From Coprobacter sp. (GTDB lineage Bacteria; Bacteroidota; Bacteroidia; Bacteroidales; UBA11471), in contig JAFTRN010000036.1 in NCBI GenBank assembly GCA_017462265.1, forward strand, positions 53,266 to 117,265: DNA of 64,000 nucleotides, in the 5' to 3' direction. Position numbers and translations under genes: made by a program. The stretch's first letter is position 1. Each line of letters begins with the position of its first letter. Of this stretch, positions 34,844 to 43,686 are shown piece after piece. The notes under the pieces are model-generated. The model was given only the letters and a program-made list of their open reading frames with translations, was not told the origin of the DNA and did not search any database.

Positions 34844-35887
34844 ATGGGACTTATGTTTCTATACCTTTTCGTAGCATTGGGTATATCATTTAGTTGTTCT
34901 ATTTTAGAGGCGGTATTGCTATCGACTCCTATGTCGTTTATCTCCATGAAAGAGCAAGAAAGTGGAGGAAAATCGGCTCAACTACTCAAAAAATACAAAC
35001 AAAATATAGACAAACCTATCTCGGCTATATTGTCGCTCAACACCATAGCTCATACCATAGGTGCGGCGGGTGTGGGTACCGAGGCCACCAAAATATTCGG
35101 TGAAGCCTATTTTGGTATCATATCGGGTATACTCACACTGCTCATATTGGTGCTTTCTGAAATTATACCCAAGACCATAGGGGCCAACTATTGGCGTCGT
35201 ATGGCCCTATTCTCGGCTCAAGCCATACGTGTGATGGTATATGTATGCTATCCGTTGGTATTACTATCGGAGTTGATAACACACATTTTCAGTCCTCGCA
35301 AGAAAGAGGCTTCGGTCAGTCGCGAGGAGGTCTCGGCCATGGTGACGGTAGGCGAGGAGGAAGGTGTGTTCCAGTCCAAGGAAAACAAAGTGATACAGAA
35401 CCTAATACGTCTTAATAATGTGAAGGTAAAAGATGTGATGACACCGCGGGTAGTGACGGCCGTAGCATCGGAAGAGATGACACTGCGCGAATTTTACGAT
35501 GAGAAATCATATCGATTCTATTCACGTATTCCGCTCTATGGCGACAACAAAGACTACATTACAGGTTATGTGTTGCGTCGTACCGTGCTCGAAAACCTTA
35601 CAGAGGATAAGTTTGATATGAAGCTGAAAGATATACGCCGTCCGATGCCCTATTTTTCGGAAACTAAATCGGTATCGACCGTATGGGAAAAGATGCTCGA
35701 GCACAAAGAGCAGATAGCTCTCATTGTCGATGAATACGGCTGTTTCAGGGGTATTATCACTATGGAAGATGTAGTAGAGACCATTTTCGGTCTCGAAATC
35801 ATAGACGAGACCGATACCGTGGTCGATATGCAACAATTGGCTCGCGACCGCTGGAATGCCCGTATGGAGCGCTATAAGTCTATGTAA
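34844..35887 (+). CDS. CNNM/CorC-like transporter (DUF21 plus CBS pair)
   Basis: The 347-residue protein has an N-terminal DUF21 domain with three or four membrane helices (residues about 1-145, with Leu-Ser-Leu-Asn-Thr-Ile-Ala-His-Thr-Ile-Gly-Ala and Ser-Glu-Ile-Ile-Pro-Lys). A linker Val-Lys-Asp-Val-Met-Thr-Pro-Arg and a CBS pair follow (about 200-310, with Val-Asp-Glu-Tyr-Gly and Ile-Thr-Met-Glu-Asp-Val-Val-Glu-Thr). Relatives export magnesium or sodium. The usual C-terminal CorC_HlyC domain (about 80 residues) is missing, so this is a short form. The label 'hemolysin' used for this family is historical. A PH-domain gene follows after 13 bases. Confidence 0.88.
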   Translation: MGLMFLYLFVALGISFSCSILEAVLLSTPMSFISMKEQESGGKSAQLLKKYKQNIDKPISAILSLNTIAHTIGAAGVGTEATKIFGEAYFGIISGILTLLILVLSEIIPKTIGANYWRRMALFSAQAIRVMVYVCYPLVLLSELITHIFSPRKKEASVSREEVSAMVTVGEEEGVFQSKENKVIQNLIRLNNVKVKDVMTPRVVTAVASEEMTLREFYDEKSYRFYSRIPLYGDNKDYITGYVLRRTVLENLTEDKFDMKLKDIRRPMPYFSETKSVSTVWEKMLEHKEQIALIVDEYGCFRGIITMEDVVETIFGLEIIDETDTVVDMQQLARDRWNARMERYKSM

Positions 35888-35900
35888 AGGAAAAATATTT

Positions 35901-36314
35901 ATGTACACATTCAAATCACGTATCGATTCTCTGCTCTATTATCCGTCGATAGGTATATTGGCTATCTTCACGTTTTTTTTCTTGTGGAAAAGTTATATCG
36001 TAGCGTGGATTGTATTCATGCTATGGCTTATATATCTTGTAGCCAAGGTGACAAACACCTCTTATGTGATACATGACGATGGTGTGTTGTCGGTACGATC
36101 GGGCTATCTCTTGTCGCGTACTATCAATATAAGCGATATAAAAGCAGTAGAATCATATCGTGGAAAGAAATTCAAGTTGAGTTATGCTCTATCGGTCGAT
36201 GGATTACTACTTACACTCACCGATGGTTCTACACTGTATATTTCACCCCGGAATAAAGAGCATTTTTCCTTTATTCTTCATCGCCATAATCTTAATATAT
36301 CAGTAAGAATTTAG
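35901..36314 (+). CDS. PH domain-containing membrane protein
   Basis: From the ATG at 35901 the protein is 137 residues. Two adjacent hydrophobic helices (about 14-50: Ile-Gly-Ile-Leu-Ala-Ile-Phe-Thr-Phe-Phe-Phe-Leu-Trp and Trp-Ile-Val-Phe-Met-Leu-Trp-Leu-Ile) are followed by a bacterial PH-like domain (Tyr-Val-Ile-His-Asp-Asp-Gly-Val-Leu, Ile-Ser-Asp-Ile-Lys-Ala-Val, and Ile-Ser-Pro-Arg-Asn-Lys-Glu). Such proteins are usually small membrane accessories of unknown role. It sits 13 bases behind the CNNM-like gene and is probably cotranscribed. An in-frame start at 35856 overlaps that gene and is less likely. Confidence 0.75.
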   Translation: MYTFKSRIDSLLYYPSIGILAIFTFFFLWKSYIVAWIVFMLWLIYLVAKVTNTSYVIHDDGVLSVRSGYLLSRTINISDIKAVESYRGKKFKLSYALSVDGLLLTLTDGSTLYISPRNKEHFSFILHRHNLNISVRI

Positions 36315-36358
36315 GAAAACGCAGTTTTTTCGAACCTATTTTTATAGGAAAACGCAGT
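36312..36358. repeat. Two direct copies of TAGGAAAACGCAGT
   Basis: Copies lie at 36312-36325 and 36345-36358 in the short gap between convergent genes. The first includes the stop codon of the PH-domain gene. Each can form a small AAAAC/GTTTT hairpin. The gap may act as a weak terminator. Confidence 0.6.
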
Positions 36359-36399
36359 AAAATATATGTAATACGCTATACAATAATATCTTAATAAAA

Positions 36400-37950
36400 C
36401 TATATTTCGGGGCCGTCGGTGATGTAGTTGAAGTAGTCGAATAGGGCGGTTCCGGCATCGGTGAGGGTATTGTAGGTGTACACACCCACGCGGGTACCTT
36501 TCCAACTTCCGAATTTCAGGGAGTAGGCATCTCCCACGTCGGTATAGTGGTGTCCATCAGCGCTGTATGAGAGTTGATGTTTGTTATCGGGATAGTCTAT
36601 CGTGGCTCGCAGGTATATAATTTTACCTTTTACAAGTTGAATTTTCTCTATCGTACCATCTTTTTCGAGGTAGAGATATTTTTTACCTTCTTCACACATT
36701 ACGCCTATACCATTGAAAAGGTTTCCGTTGCATAACAATCCGGCACGCTGTCCGTCGGCGAGTTTCGACACATCAAGACGTGTGGTAGCTACCGAATGAT
36801 AGCCCATGGTTTTCTGTGTAAGCATATTGTGCGACATTTTCAAGCAGTCGGCCCGTAGGGCTTTGAGTGAAAGCCAACCTTTGCGCTCGGTGAGAGATAC
36901 GGCTTGAGGATAGGGATTATGGTTGTATTGCCATTGCAATCCGAGTGTAGGTGAGGAAAAATCGTCGCTTGTCTGTGGCAGGGTGATGGGCGCAGAGGTG
37001 TGAACATTTGGTTTCTTCCAGGTATATACCGGTTCGCCTATACCATTCATATCCATATCCACACCTATTACGGGCCAACCCTCTTTCCAATGTGCCGGTT
37101 GCAGGTGTACCACGCGACCTATAGGTTCTATAAATTGGAAATGATAAAACCACCATTCTCCCTCAGGAGTATCAACGAGCGCGCCCTGATGAGGTCCGTT
37201 TACGATTGTAGAGCCTTGTTCCAACACCACTTTTTTCTCGTAAGGACCATAGATGTTGCGAGAGCGCAGTATGGTCTGCCATCCGGTACTCACCCCGCCT
37301 TCGGGAATACTTATGTAATAATATCCATCACGTTTGTGAAATTTGGTACCCTCGGCTACCGGGCCGGTATATACCGTCACACCGTTGTCGAGCAGTTTAC
37401 GACCATCGGCACTCATGCGATGTATGATGATGGGACCTGCGCCGTGGCGACTGCGACCGAGGTAGGCGTTTCCGTCATCGTCCCATAGTGGGCAGGGATC
37501 TTCCCATTTTTCAACTTTTTCTACCAGATGCAGAGGCGACCACGGTCCATGAGGATCGGTTGCCGTGCTCATAAACAGCCCTTCGTGAGGGGTACAGAAG
37601 AATACCCAGAATTTGCCATCGTGATAGCGAATGGAAGGAGCCCATGAACCACCGGCAAAACGTTTGTTGTGGTCCCACTCGGGATAGTCAAATCGGTCAT
37701 AGACTTGGCTGATAATGGTCCAGTTTACCATATCGGTCGATTCCAGTACCGGCATACCTATGTAGTGAAAGTCCGATGCCACCATGTAATACTTATTGCC
37801 TACACGTATCACGTCGGGATCGGAGTAGTCGGCATTCAATATGGGGTTGATATAGGTGCCGTTGCCTTGGTCTCCCCACGGTCTTGTATTTTGCGCTTGT
37901 GTGGTGTGTAGGGTGAATATAAACAGTAGTAGGGAGAGAAGGTTTTTCAT
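36400..37950 (-). CDS. Glycoside hydrolase family 43 with C-terminal jelly-roll domain
   Basis: The 516-residue protein has a signal peptide (ending Thr-Gln-Ala-Gln). It has a five-bladed GH43 propeller with the catalytic base in Tyr-Ser-Asp-Pro-Asp-Val, Trp-Ala-Pro-Ser near the second conserved Asp, and Glu in Val-Ala-Glu-Gly-Thr-Lys-Phe as the probable acid. A concanavalin-like domain follows from about 330 (Asp-Asp-Phe-Ser-Ser... Leu-Gly-Leu-Gln-Trp-Gln). This layout matches beta-xylosidase/alpha-L-arabinofuranosidase enzymes. The exact sugar specificity is not decidable. It lies downstream of the porZ gene in the same direction, 89 bases apart, without a clear promoter of its own. Confidence 0.9.
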   Translation of the reverse strand: MKNLLSLLLFIFTLHTTQAQNTRPWGDQGNGTYINPILNADYSDPDVIRVGNKYYMVASDFHYIGMPVLESTDMVNWTIISQVYDRFDYPEWDHNKRFAGGSWAPSIRYHDGKFWVFFCTPHEGLFMSTATDPHGPWSPLHLVEKVEKWEDPCPLWDDDGNAYLGRSRHGAGPIIIHRMSADGRKLLDNGVTVYTGPVAEGTKFHKRDGYYYISIPEGGVSTGWQTILRSRNIYGPYEKKVVLEQGSTIVNGPHQGALVDTPEGEWWFYHFQFIEPIGRVVHLQPAHWKEGWPVIGVDMDMNGIGEPVYTWKKPNVHTSAPITLPQTSDDFSSPTLGLQWQYNHNPYPQAVSLTERKGWLSLKALRADCLKMSHNMLTQKTMGYHSVATTRLDVSKLADGQRAGLLCNGNLFNGIGVMCEEGKKYLYLEKDGTIEKIQLVKGKIIYLRATIDYPDNKHQLSYSADGHHYTDVGDAYSLKFGSWKGTRVGVYTYNTLTDAGTALFDYFNYITDGPEI

Positions 37951-38039
37951 AGGATTATGATTTGAGGTGAAATAAGAAGTCGAAACCTTGTTTTTTGAAG
38001 CCGTAATAATTTTTTCAAAAAAATTTAAACAGCTTCTAA

Positions 38040-40352
38040 TTATCTTACAACTACAAACTTGGCGACCACACCCTCGCCGCCATTATCGACCGAGGCAAAT
38101 ACGAGGTACACGCCGCTATGCAGACGATCGCCGTTGCGGGTACGTCCGTCCCATACAAGTTGTCCGCCGGTAGAATAGTTTTGGTAGATAAGATTTCCGG
38201 CCGTATCGGTGATTTTCACCAAGGAATTTTCTTGCAGTCCGGTGACGGTGATACTGCCGTCGTAGTCGGGACGTACCGGATTGGGAAATACGTAAACGTC
38301 GGAATAGGAGGTTTGTGGCTCGGTGGCCTCGGCACGAAACGATGCTAACCCGCCTTCAGTGGCGAAAAATACCTCTCCGGTCTCGGGGTGCACGGCTATG
38401 TCGTAGATATTGTCAGAAGGTAGCGGAGAATTTTCGCCGGTGAAGTGGTAGATGGTTTCCTGTCCGTCGGCACTTGTGAGATATGCGCCCGAACTTTTCG
38501 TACCGAACCATTTGCGATTTCCCCCATCGACGGCGATAGCCTGTATTATTTCGTCGTTGAGCAGATAGTCGGCCAGATTTGTACCATCGTTACGGGCTAT
38601 TTTTATGCGGTTACAGGTAAATCCGGAACTCATATAGTTGTCGGGATTGGTAATGACAGCGGTTCCGCGGTTGGTGGCGAGCCATAGTTGTCCGTCGCGA
38701 TCCTCGGCTATCTCGTAGAATATCGTACCATCGATAGTCTCTCCGTTTTGGTCGGTAAAGGTCGTAAACCTGCGGGTACGATCGTCACCTATGGCATCGG
38801 TACCGTTGGTATCGAATGCGAAAACGAATGAATTACCTTTGGGGCATACCACCCATTTGGTATCGGAGTGCTTGGGTATCAATACTTGATGCAGGTCACG
38901 CAGATTTTTCAGTTCGTTGTAGGGGAGGGAAATCCAACTGCCATCGCGTTTCATTACATACATACCGCAGTTGTCGCTGTAATTGAGTATATACAAGTTT
39001 TTATCTCGGTCGAAGGCCAATCCGCTTGCTTTGTTCGACCAATTCTGATTGGTTCCCAATATACTGTTGGTGTTGTTCCACGCCGTGTCGTAGGCGTTAT
39101 CGGTAAATCTGTACAGGCCCTCAATCCATGTACCTACGTAGAAGGTCTCTTTGTCGTCGGGATCGACTACGATGTTATATGTTGTGCCCCAAGTATTATT
39201 GGGTTTTCTGTGACAGGGTACATCTTCGGGATAGATATTACTCCATTTTTCATCTTCAAGTATCGATATATACCCATCGACTTGTTGATTATCGTTGAGG
39301 GCACCCACGCCGGCAGGCGATACATACACACGACCGTTGGCAATGGTGAGCGAGAAGGGATTATACACCTTTTGATAATTTCCGCAATCCACCTCGTCGA
39401 TGGCACTAAGGGCCGAGGCGTCGTCGTATCGCAATGCAACGACACTGTTTTCGGCGATGCACCACAACAGGTTCTGAGTATTGATGCACGACACATCTAC
39501 CGGAGTGTAATCGGTCGATGCGAACGAGATTTCCTGTGTAGGCTGCAATGCTTTATCGTATAGCTTTATTCGGTTTTCGGTCGTTTGGAATAAGAAACCA
39601 TCGGGTGTGCGGCCTATTTTTTGAATATTTTTGTCGCCGATGAATATTGATATTGAGCCCTCGGCACTGTACAAATATACATCGTTGTTTCCGTGCAGTA
39701 ATAGCAAACCTTTGTTTGTGGGGATAATATCAACAATCGGATTTAGGGAGGAGACGACTTCCCAATTTTCGATATTGTAGGGCACATTGTCGATGTGGCA
39801 ACGATACACTTTCGTGTCCTCACGGGTACAATAGATATAGTCGCCATGGCGGGAAGCGGCATATATCTTCTCGTTGAACGTGTAGGTGGTCTTTATTTCG
39901 CGTTTGGCATTGTTGAGTACCACTATACCAAAGTCGGTGGCGAGATAGGTCTCATCGCCGGCGAAAGATATATTGTTGATGTTTTTCGATGAGGTAAGCG
40001 TGGCGTTTTTGATGTAGGGCAGGTTGCGTACCGATTCGTTTTTTGTATTGATGAGGTCGATATTGCCATTGCTGTATGCTATGACGAGCATATTGCCGGT
40101 AGTGTCGGTAGCGATGAGCGAAATATTGTTGTCTGATAGTAGATTGAGACGCGACAATTCTCGTATTTCGCGGTCCTCTTTTCCGTAAGAATAGAGCGAG
40201 TAGTCGGCGAGGAAGAATACCTTGCTGTTTCCCTCGCATATCTGTTTAGGAATGCGAAATGTAGGGTACAATTCCCATTCACCCACGCGATTGATGGCCC
40301 GAATAGGGAATAGTAGAAAGAAAGATAATATTATGACGATAAAGTGTTTCAT
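38040..40352 (-). CDS. porZ: Type IX secretion system component PorZ
   Basis: The 770-residue protein has a signal peptide, two successive beta-propeller domains (for example Ala-Thr-Asp-Phe-Gly-Ile-Val-Val-Leu-Asn and, later, Leu-Trp-Leu-Ala-Thr-Asn-Arg-Gly-Thr-Ala-Val) and a C-terminal type IX sorting domain beginning Val-Phe-Pro-Asn-Pro-Val near residue 680. This order and length match PorZ of Porphyromonas gingivalis, a surface component that helps the sortase PorU attach cargo to A-LPS. Other two-propeller surface sensors look alike, but they usually carry a Y_Y_Y domain, which is absent here. It is 33 bases downstream of the RdgB gene in an apparent yitT-rdgB-porZ operon. Confidence 0.85.
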   Translation of the reverse strand: MKHFIVIILSFFLLFPIRAINRVGEWELYPTFRIPKQICEGNSKVFFLADYSLYSYGKEDREIRELSRLNLLSDNNISLIATDTTGNMLVIAYSNGNIDLINTKNESVRNLPYIKNATLTSSKNINNISFAGDETYLATDFGIVVLNNAKREIKTTYTFNEKIYAASRHGDYIYCTREDTKVYRCHIDNVPYNIENWEVVSSLNPIVDIIPTNKGLLLLHGNNDVYLYSAEGSISIFIGDKNIQKIGRTPDGFLFQTTENRIKLYDKALQPTQEISFASTDYTPVDVSCINTQNLLWCIAENSVVALRYDDASALSAIDEVDCGNYQKVYNPFSLTIANGRVYVSPAGVGALNDNQQVDGYISILEDEKWSNIYPEDVPCHRKPNNTWGTTYNIVVDPDDKETFYVGTWIEGLYRFTDNAYDTAWNNTNSILGTNQNWSNKASGLAFDRDKNLYILNYSDNCGMYVMKRDGSWISLPYNELKNLRDLHQVLIPKHSDTKWVVCPKGNSFVFAFDTNGTDAIGDDRTRRFTTFTDQNGETIDGTIFYEIAEDRDGQLWLATNRGTAVITNPDNYMSSGFTCNRIKIARNDGTNLADYLLNDEIIQAIAVDGGNRKWFGTKSSGAYLTSADGQETIYHFTGENSPLPSDNIYDIAVHPETGEVFFATEGGLASFRAEATEPQTSYSDVYVFPNPVRPDYDGSITVTGLQENSLVKITDTAGNLIYQNYSTGGQLVWDGRTRNGDRLHSGVYLVFASVDNGGEGVVAKFVVVR

Positions 40353-40385
40353 ATCGATAGAATTAGAAAGGTTTTGTTCCCTATT

Positions 40386-40967
40386 TTACCGATGTGACAA
40401 GAGGTACTCTACCAATTTTTTCATGGCTCGGGCACGGTGGCTGATACTGTTTTTCATTTCATCGCCCATCTCGGCAAAGGTGAGTTCACTACCCTCGGGT
40501 ACAAATATGGGATCGTAGCCGAAACCTCCTTTTCCACGACGTTCATCGATGATGCGACCGGCTATTTCGCCCTCAAAAATATGTTCCTCGCCATCGGCTA
40601 CAAGAGCTATCACCGTGCGGAATCGAGCCGAACGATTGTCGATACCTTGGAGCTGGGTGAGTACTTTCTCCATGTTTTTTTCGGAGTTATGGGCTTCACC
40701 GGCATAGCGGGCCGAAAATACTCCCGGTTCGCCTCCAAGCGCGGTTATTTCGAGTCCCGAGTCATCGGCAAAACAATCGTAGCCATATTTTTCTTTGATA
40801 TAACGCGCCTTGATGAGGGCGTTTCCTTCAAAGGTGAGGGCTGTCTCGGCAATATCGTCGTGACAACCTATTTGTTCCATGGCGAGTATCTCGAAAGATT
40901 CGCCCAGTATTTTACGTACTTCGTCGAGTTTATGGGCGTTGTTGGTGGCAAAAACAAGTTTTTTCAT
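40386..40967 (-). CDS. rdgB: Non-canonical purine NTP pyrophosphatase (RdgB/HAM1 family)
   Basis: The 193-residue protein has all family motifs: Ala-Thr-Asn-Asn-Ala-His-Lys at the N-terminus, [25 protein letters not shown] and Ser-His-Arg-Ala-Arg-Ala near the C-terminus. It hydrolyses ITP, dITP and XTP to monophosphates and keeps deaminated purines out of DNA. It lies 48 bases after the YitT-like gene and 33 before porZ, all on the minus strand. Confidence 0.95.
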   Translation of the reverse strand: MKKLVFATNNAHKLDEVRKILGESFEILAMEQIGCHDDIAETALTFEGNALIKARYIKEKYGYDCFADDSGLEITALGGEPGVFSARYAGEAHNSEKNMEKVLTQLQGIDNRSARFRTVIALVADGEEHIFEGEIAGRIIDERRGKGGFGYDPIFVPEGSELTFAEMGDEMKNSISHRARAMKKLVEYLLSHR

Positions 40968-41015
40968 GTGATTATAACGATGTTATGCCTCGATTTATTG
41001 TTTATCGTATTGATA

Positions 41016-41891
41016 CTATGCCTTTATTTTGTCAAATCCCTCACCATATACACCTATCACGTTCGATTGGGAGATGAAGGCGTGACTGTCGATTTGTTTT
41101 ACCAGGCGGAAAATACTGTTCGATTCCGAGCGTTTGGCGAGAACTACGATTACTTTTTTGGGCTGTTTCGAATACCACCCCATACCATCGAGTATCGTTA
41201 CTCCACGATGTATGTCGCTGTTGATGCGATTGGCTATCTCCTCGTATTTGTCCGAGAATATGAGCAACTGTATCGATTGACGAATACCGTTGATAATCAT
41301 ATCGCAGGTGTATGACGACACGGCCAGCACTATAAATCCGAAAAGTATCTTTTCGAAGCTGTGAAACAGCACATAAGAAGCTCCTATGATACATAAGTCG
41401 CAGTAGAGTATGGTACGTCCGAGCGATATGGGCTTGTACTTGTTTACGATGGCGGCTACGATGTCGGTACCTCCGGTACTTCCGTTGCGGGTGAACGCTA
41501 TACCGATACCCACACCCGACAATATACCACCGATGACACACGACATGAAAGGTTCATCTTTCACCACCGGCTCGGTAATGAGGCTTTCGGCCAACGATAT
41601 GAGAAATGTGGTCATTACCACGCCGAAAATGGAGCGTATGCAATATTGCCACCCGATGATTTTGATGGCTATAATCAGCAATATGGCGTTGATGGTGAAA
41701 TAGGTGACAGGGATAGGTATCTTCAACCCGAAATATATCAACGACGAAAGACCGGTCGTTCCACCGGTTACTATCTCGTTAGAAACAAGGAAGGCAATCC
41801 ACCCAAACGCGTAGCAGGCAAGTCCGAAAGTTATGACCGTGTAGTCTTTTATTTCGTCCCAAATATTAATGTGAGGATTGAATTTTATCAT
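41016..41891 (-). CDS. YitT family membrane protein (DUF161 plus DUF2179)
   Basis: The 291-residue protein has five or six membrane segments in the first 190 residues. It has the family repeat Gly-Gly-Thr-Thr-Gly-Leu-Ser and Gly-Ser-Thr-Gly-Gly-Thr-Asp-Ile-Val-Ala. A soluble C-terminal DUF2179 domain follows (about 205-290: Gly-Val-Thr-Ile-Leu-Asp-Gly-Met-Gly-Trp-Tyr). The transport substrate of this family is unsettled. A minus-strand promoter is at 41939-41946, so it probably heads the operon with rdgB and porZ. Confidence 0.88.
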   Translation of the reverse strand: MIKFNPHINIWDEIKDYTVITFGLACYAFGWIAFLVSNEIVTGGTTGLSSLIYFGLKIPIPVTYFTINAILLIIAIKIIGWQYCIRSIFGVVMTTFLISLAESLITEPVVKDEPFMSCVIGGILSGVGIGIAFTRNGSTGGTDIVAAIVNKYKPISLGRTILYCDLCIIGASYVLFHSFEKILFGFIVLAVSSYTCDMIINGIRQSIQLLIFSDKYEEIANRINSDIHRGVTILDGMGWYSKQPKKVIVVLAKRSESNSIFRLVKQIDSHAFISQSNVIGVYGEGFDKIKA

Positions 41892-42189
41892 TATAATATA
41901 AAGGTTTAAGTTTTAGAGATTGTTTGTTTTTAACGGAGCAAAGATAGCGGAATTTTGCATATTGTATCAATTTTGGTTCGAGATTATTTATGTAAAAATA
42001 AAACGACTTCGAAGAAAGATTTTGTGACGGCTCTTTTGTAGTACGACAATAGGTATAAAGCCTTATACACAAGTGTTTTGGTCAAAAAGTACACCTTTTT
42101 TATACCGAAAAATCAACCATTTATACCGGTAAATCCTCTACAGAAAGTAATATAATGTCTATTTTTGCGTAAATAAAAACTCTAATTCC
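41892..42189. promoter_or_regulatory. Divergent promoter region between the YitT gene and the GH28 operon
   Basis: The minus-strand -7 element TATCTTTG is at 41939-41946 and the plus-strand TATTTTTG at 42160-42167. Upstream of the latter are two direct copies of TTTATACCG (42099-42107 and 42120-42128, 21 bases apart). An inverted GGTATAAA is at 42052-42059. No gene lies in this gap. Confidence 0.65.
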
Positions 42190-43674
42190 ATGAAAGATTT
42201 AAGAAAAGTACTCAATTGTATCGTTCTGTTATCGATGCTGTGTGCAACCTCATTCGCACAAGTGGTGGCCCCTATACCTCAAGAGGTGTATCATGATGTA
42301 CCATTTGATATGCGCGCGATAGAGTTGCCTCAATTTCCCGATTACAAGGTTTCTATCGTCGATTTCGGAGCCAAAAGCGGAAGTGATTTTCTCAATACCG
42401 AGGCTATAAACAGCGCTATACGCCACGTCAATGAGCGCGGTGGCGGTGTGGTGGCGATACCGTCGGGTATGTGGATTACGGGCCCGATAGAACTGCTGAG
42501 CAATGTGTGTCTCCATACCGAGAGCAACGCTTTCATACTATTTTCGCCGGACTATTCATTATATACGCGTCATGACGACAATGCTACCACCGGCCGTAAA
42601 AAATCGCAATCGCCTATTCATGCCTATAATGCCGAGAATATAGCTATCACCGGCGAAGGTGTGTTCGATGGAAACGGCAACGTGTGGCGTATGGTGAAAA
42701 AAGACAAAATGACCGAGAATCAATGGAAACAACGTATCGCGTCGGGTGGTGTGGTCGTAGGCGATGGCAAGATATGGTATCCCACCAAAGAACTTTCGCA
42801 GAGGGATTTCCGCCCCAATATGATACGATTGTGGGAGTGTAAACGTGTGTTGCTGCAAGGGGTTACATTCCGCAACTCACCGGCATGGTGCGTGCACCCT
42901 ATTCACTGTGAGGAACTCACCTTGCATAAAATATCGGTCATCAATCCCTGGTATGCTCAGAATGGCGACGCCCTCGATATAGAGTCGTGCGACAGAGTAT
43001 TGATATATGGTTGCACCATCGATGCCGGCGACGATGCCATTTGCATCAAGTCGGGAAAGGACGAGCCGGGACGTCGTCGCGGTTGGCCCTGCCGGAATGT
43101 CGTAGCTCGCGACAACGTGGTGTATCACGGCCATGGAGGTTTTGTGGTAGGTAGCGAGATGAGTGGCGGTGTGAAAAATATCTATATCGATAATTGCACG
43201 TTTATAGGTACCGATGTAGGTATTCGATTCAAAAGTACCCGCGGACGAGGTGGTGTGGTCGAAAATATCTATTGCCATCGCATCAATATGTTCGAGATAG
43301 CCAATGAGTGCATACTCTTCGACTTGTATTATGCGATAAAAAATGCCGATATATCGCAAGCCAAGCCGGTAGATGAGGGTACTCCCGAGTTCCGCAATAT
43401 ACATATAAGCGATGTGTATGGTGTGGGTGGTCGCCGGGCCATGTTTTTCAACGGATTGCCCGAAATGCCTATACGTGATATAACCCTGCGCAATATATCG
43501 ATAACCGATACTAAGTCGGGGGCTGTATTGCGCCAAAGCAAAAACGTGGTGATGGAAAATGTGTCGCTCACGCCTCACGACGGAATTCCCATTACCCTGC
43601 AAAATGTGTCGAACGCTCTCATCAACGGCACCTCTATATCTAAAGTAGGTAACGAAATAAGAGAAATGAAATAA
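42190..43674 (+). CDS. Glycoside hydrolase family 28 (polygalacturonase-like)
   Basis: The 494-residue protein has a signal peptide ending Ser-Phe-Ala-Gln and a pectate-lyase-like beta-helix. GH28 motifs are present: Asn-Gly-Asp-Ala-Leu-Asp (replacing Asn-Thr-Asp), Ala-Gly-Asp-Asp-Ala-Ile-Cys-Ile-Lys-Ser-Gly, His-Gly-His-Gly-Gly and Gly-Ile-Arg-Phe-Lys-Ser. The three Asp residues and His needed for inverting hydrolysis are all there. It attacks galacturonan or a related uronic acid polymer. It heads an operon with a DUF1080 and a ThuA gene (13 and 5 bases between genes). Confidence 0.93.
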   Translation: MKDLRKVLNCIVLLSMLCATSFAQVVAPIPQEVYHDVPFDMRAIELPQFPDYKVSIVDFGAKSGSDFLNTEAINSAIRHVNERGGGVVAIPSGMWITGPIELLSNVCLHTESNAFILFSPDYSLYTRHDDNATTGRKKSQSPIHAYNAENIAITGEGVFDGNGNVWRMVKKDKMTENQWKQRIASGGVVVGDGKIWYPTKELSQRDFRPNMIRLWECKRVLLQGVTFRNSPAWCVHPIHCEELTLHKISVINPWYAQNGDALDIESCDRVLIYGCTIDAGDDAICIKSGKDEPGRRRGWPCRNVVARDNVVYHGHGGFVVGSEMSGGVKNIYIDNCTFIGTDVGIRFKSTRGRGGVVENIYCHRINMFEIANECILFDLYYAIKNADISQAKPVDEGTPEFRNIHISDVYGVGGRRAMFFNGLPEMPIRDITLRNISITDTKSGAVLRQSKNVVMENVSLTPHDGIPITLQNVSNALINGTSISKVGNEIREMK

Positions 43675-43686
43675 GATATAACACGT

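Noticed and set aside
34693..34893. A 66-residue frame in the leader of the CNNM-like gene, considered as a leader peptide
   Set aside because: It has a GTG start, no evident ribosome site and low-complexity hydrophobic and basic composition. It runs into the transporter start in another frame. Not supported without conservation.
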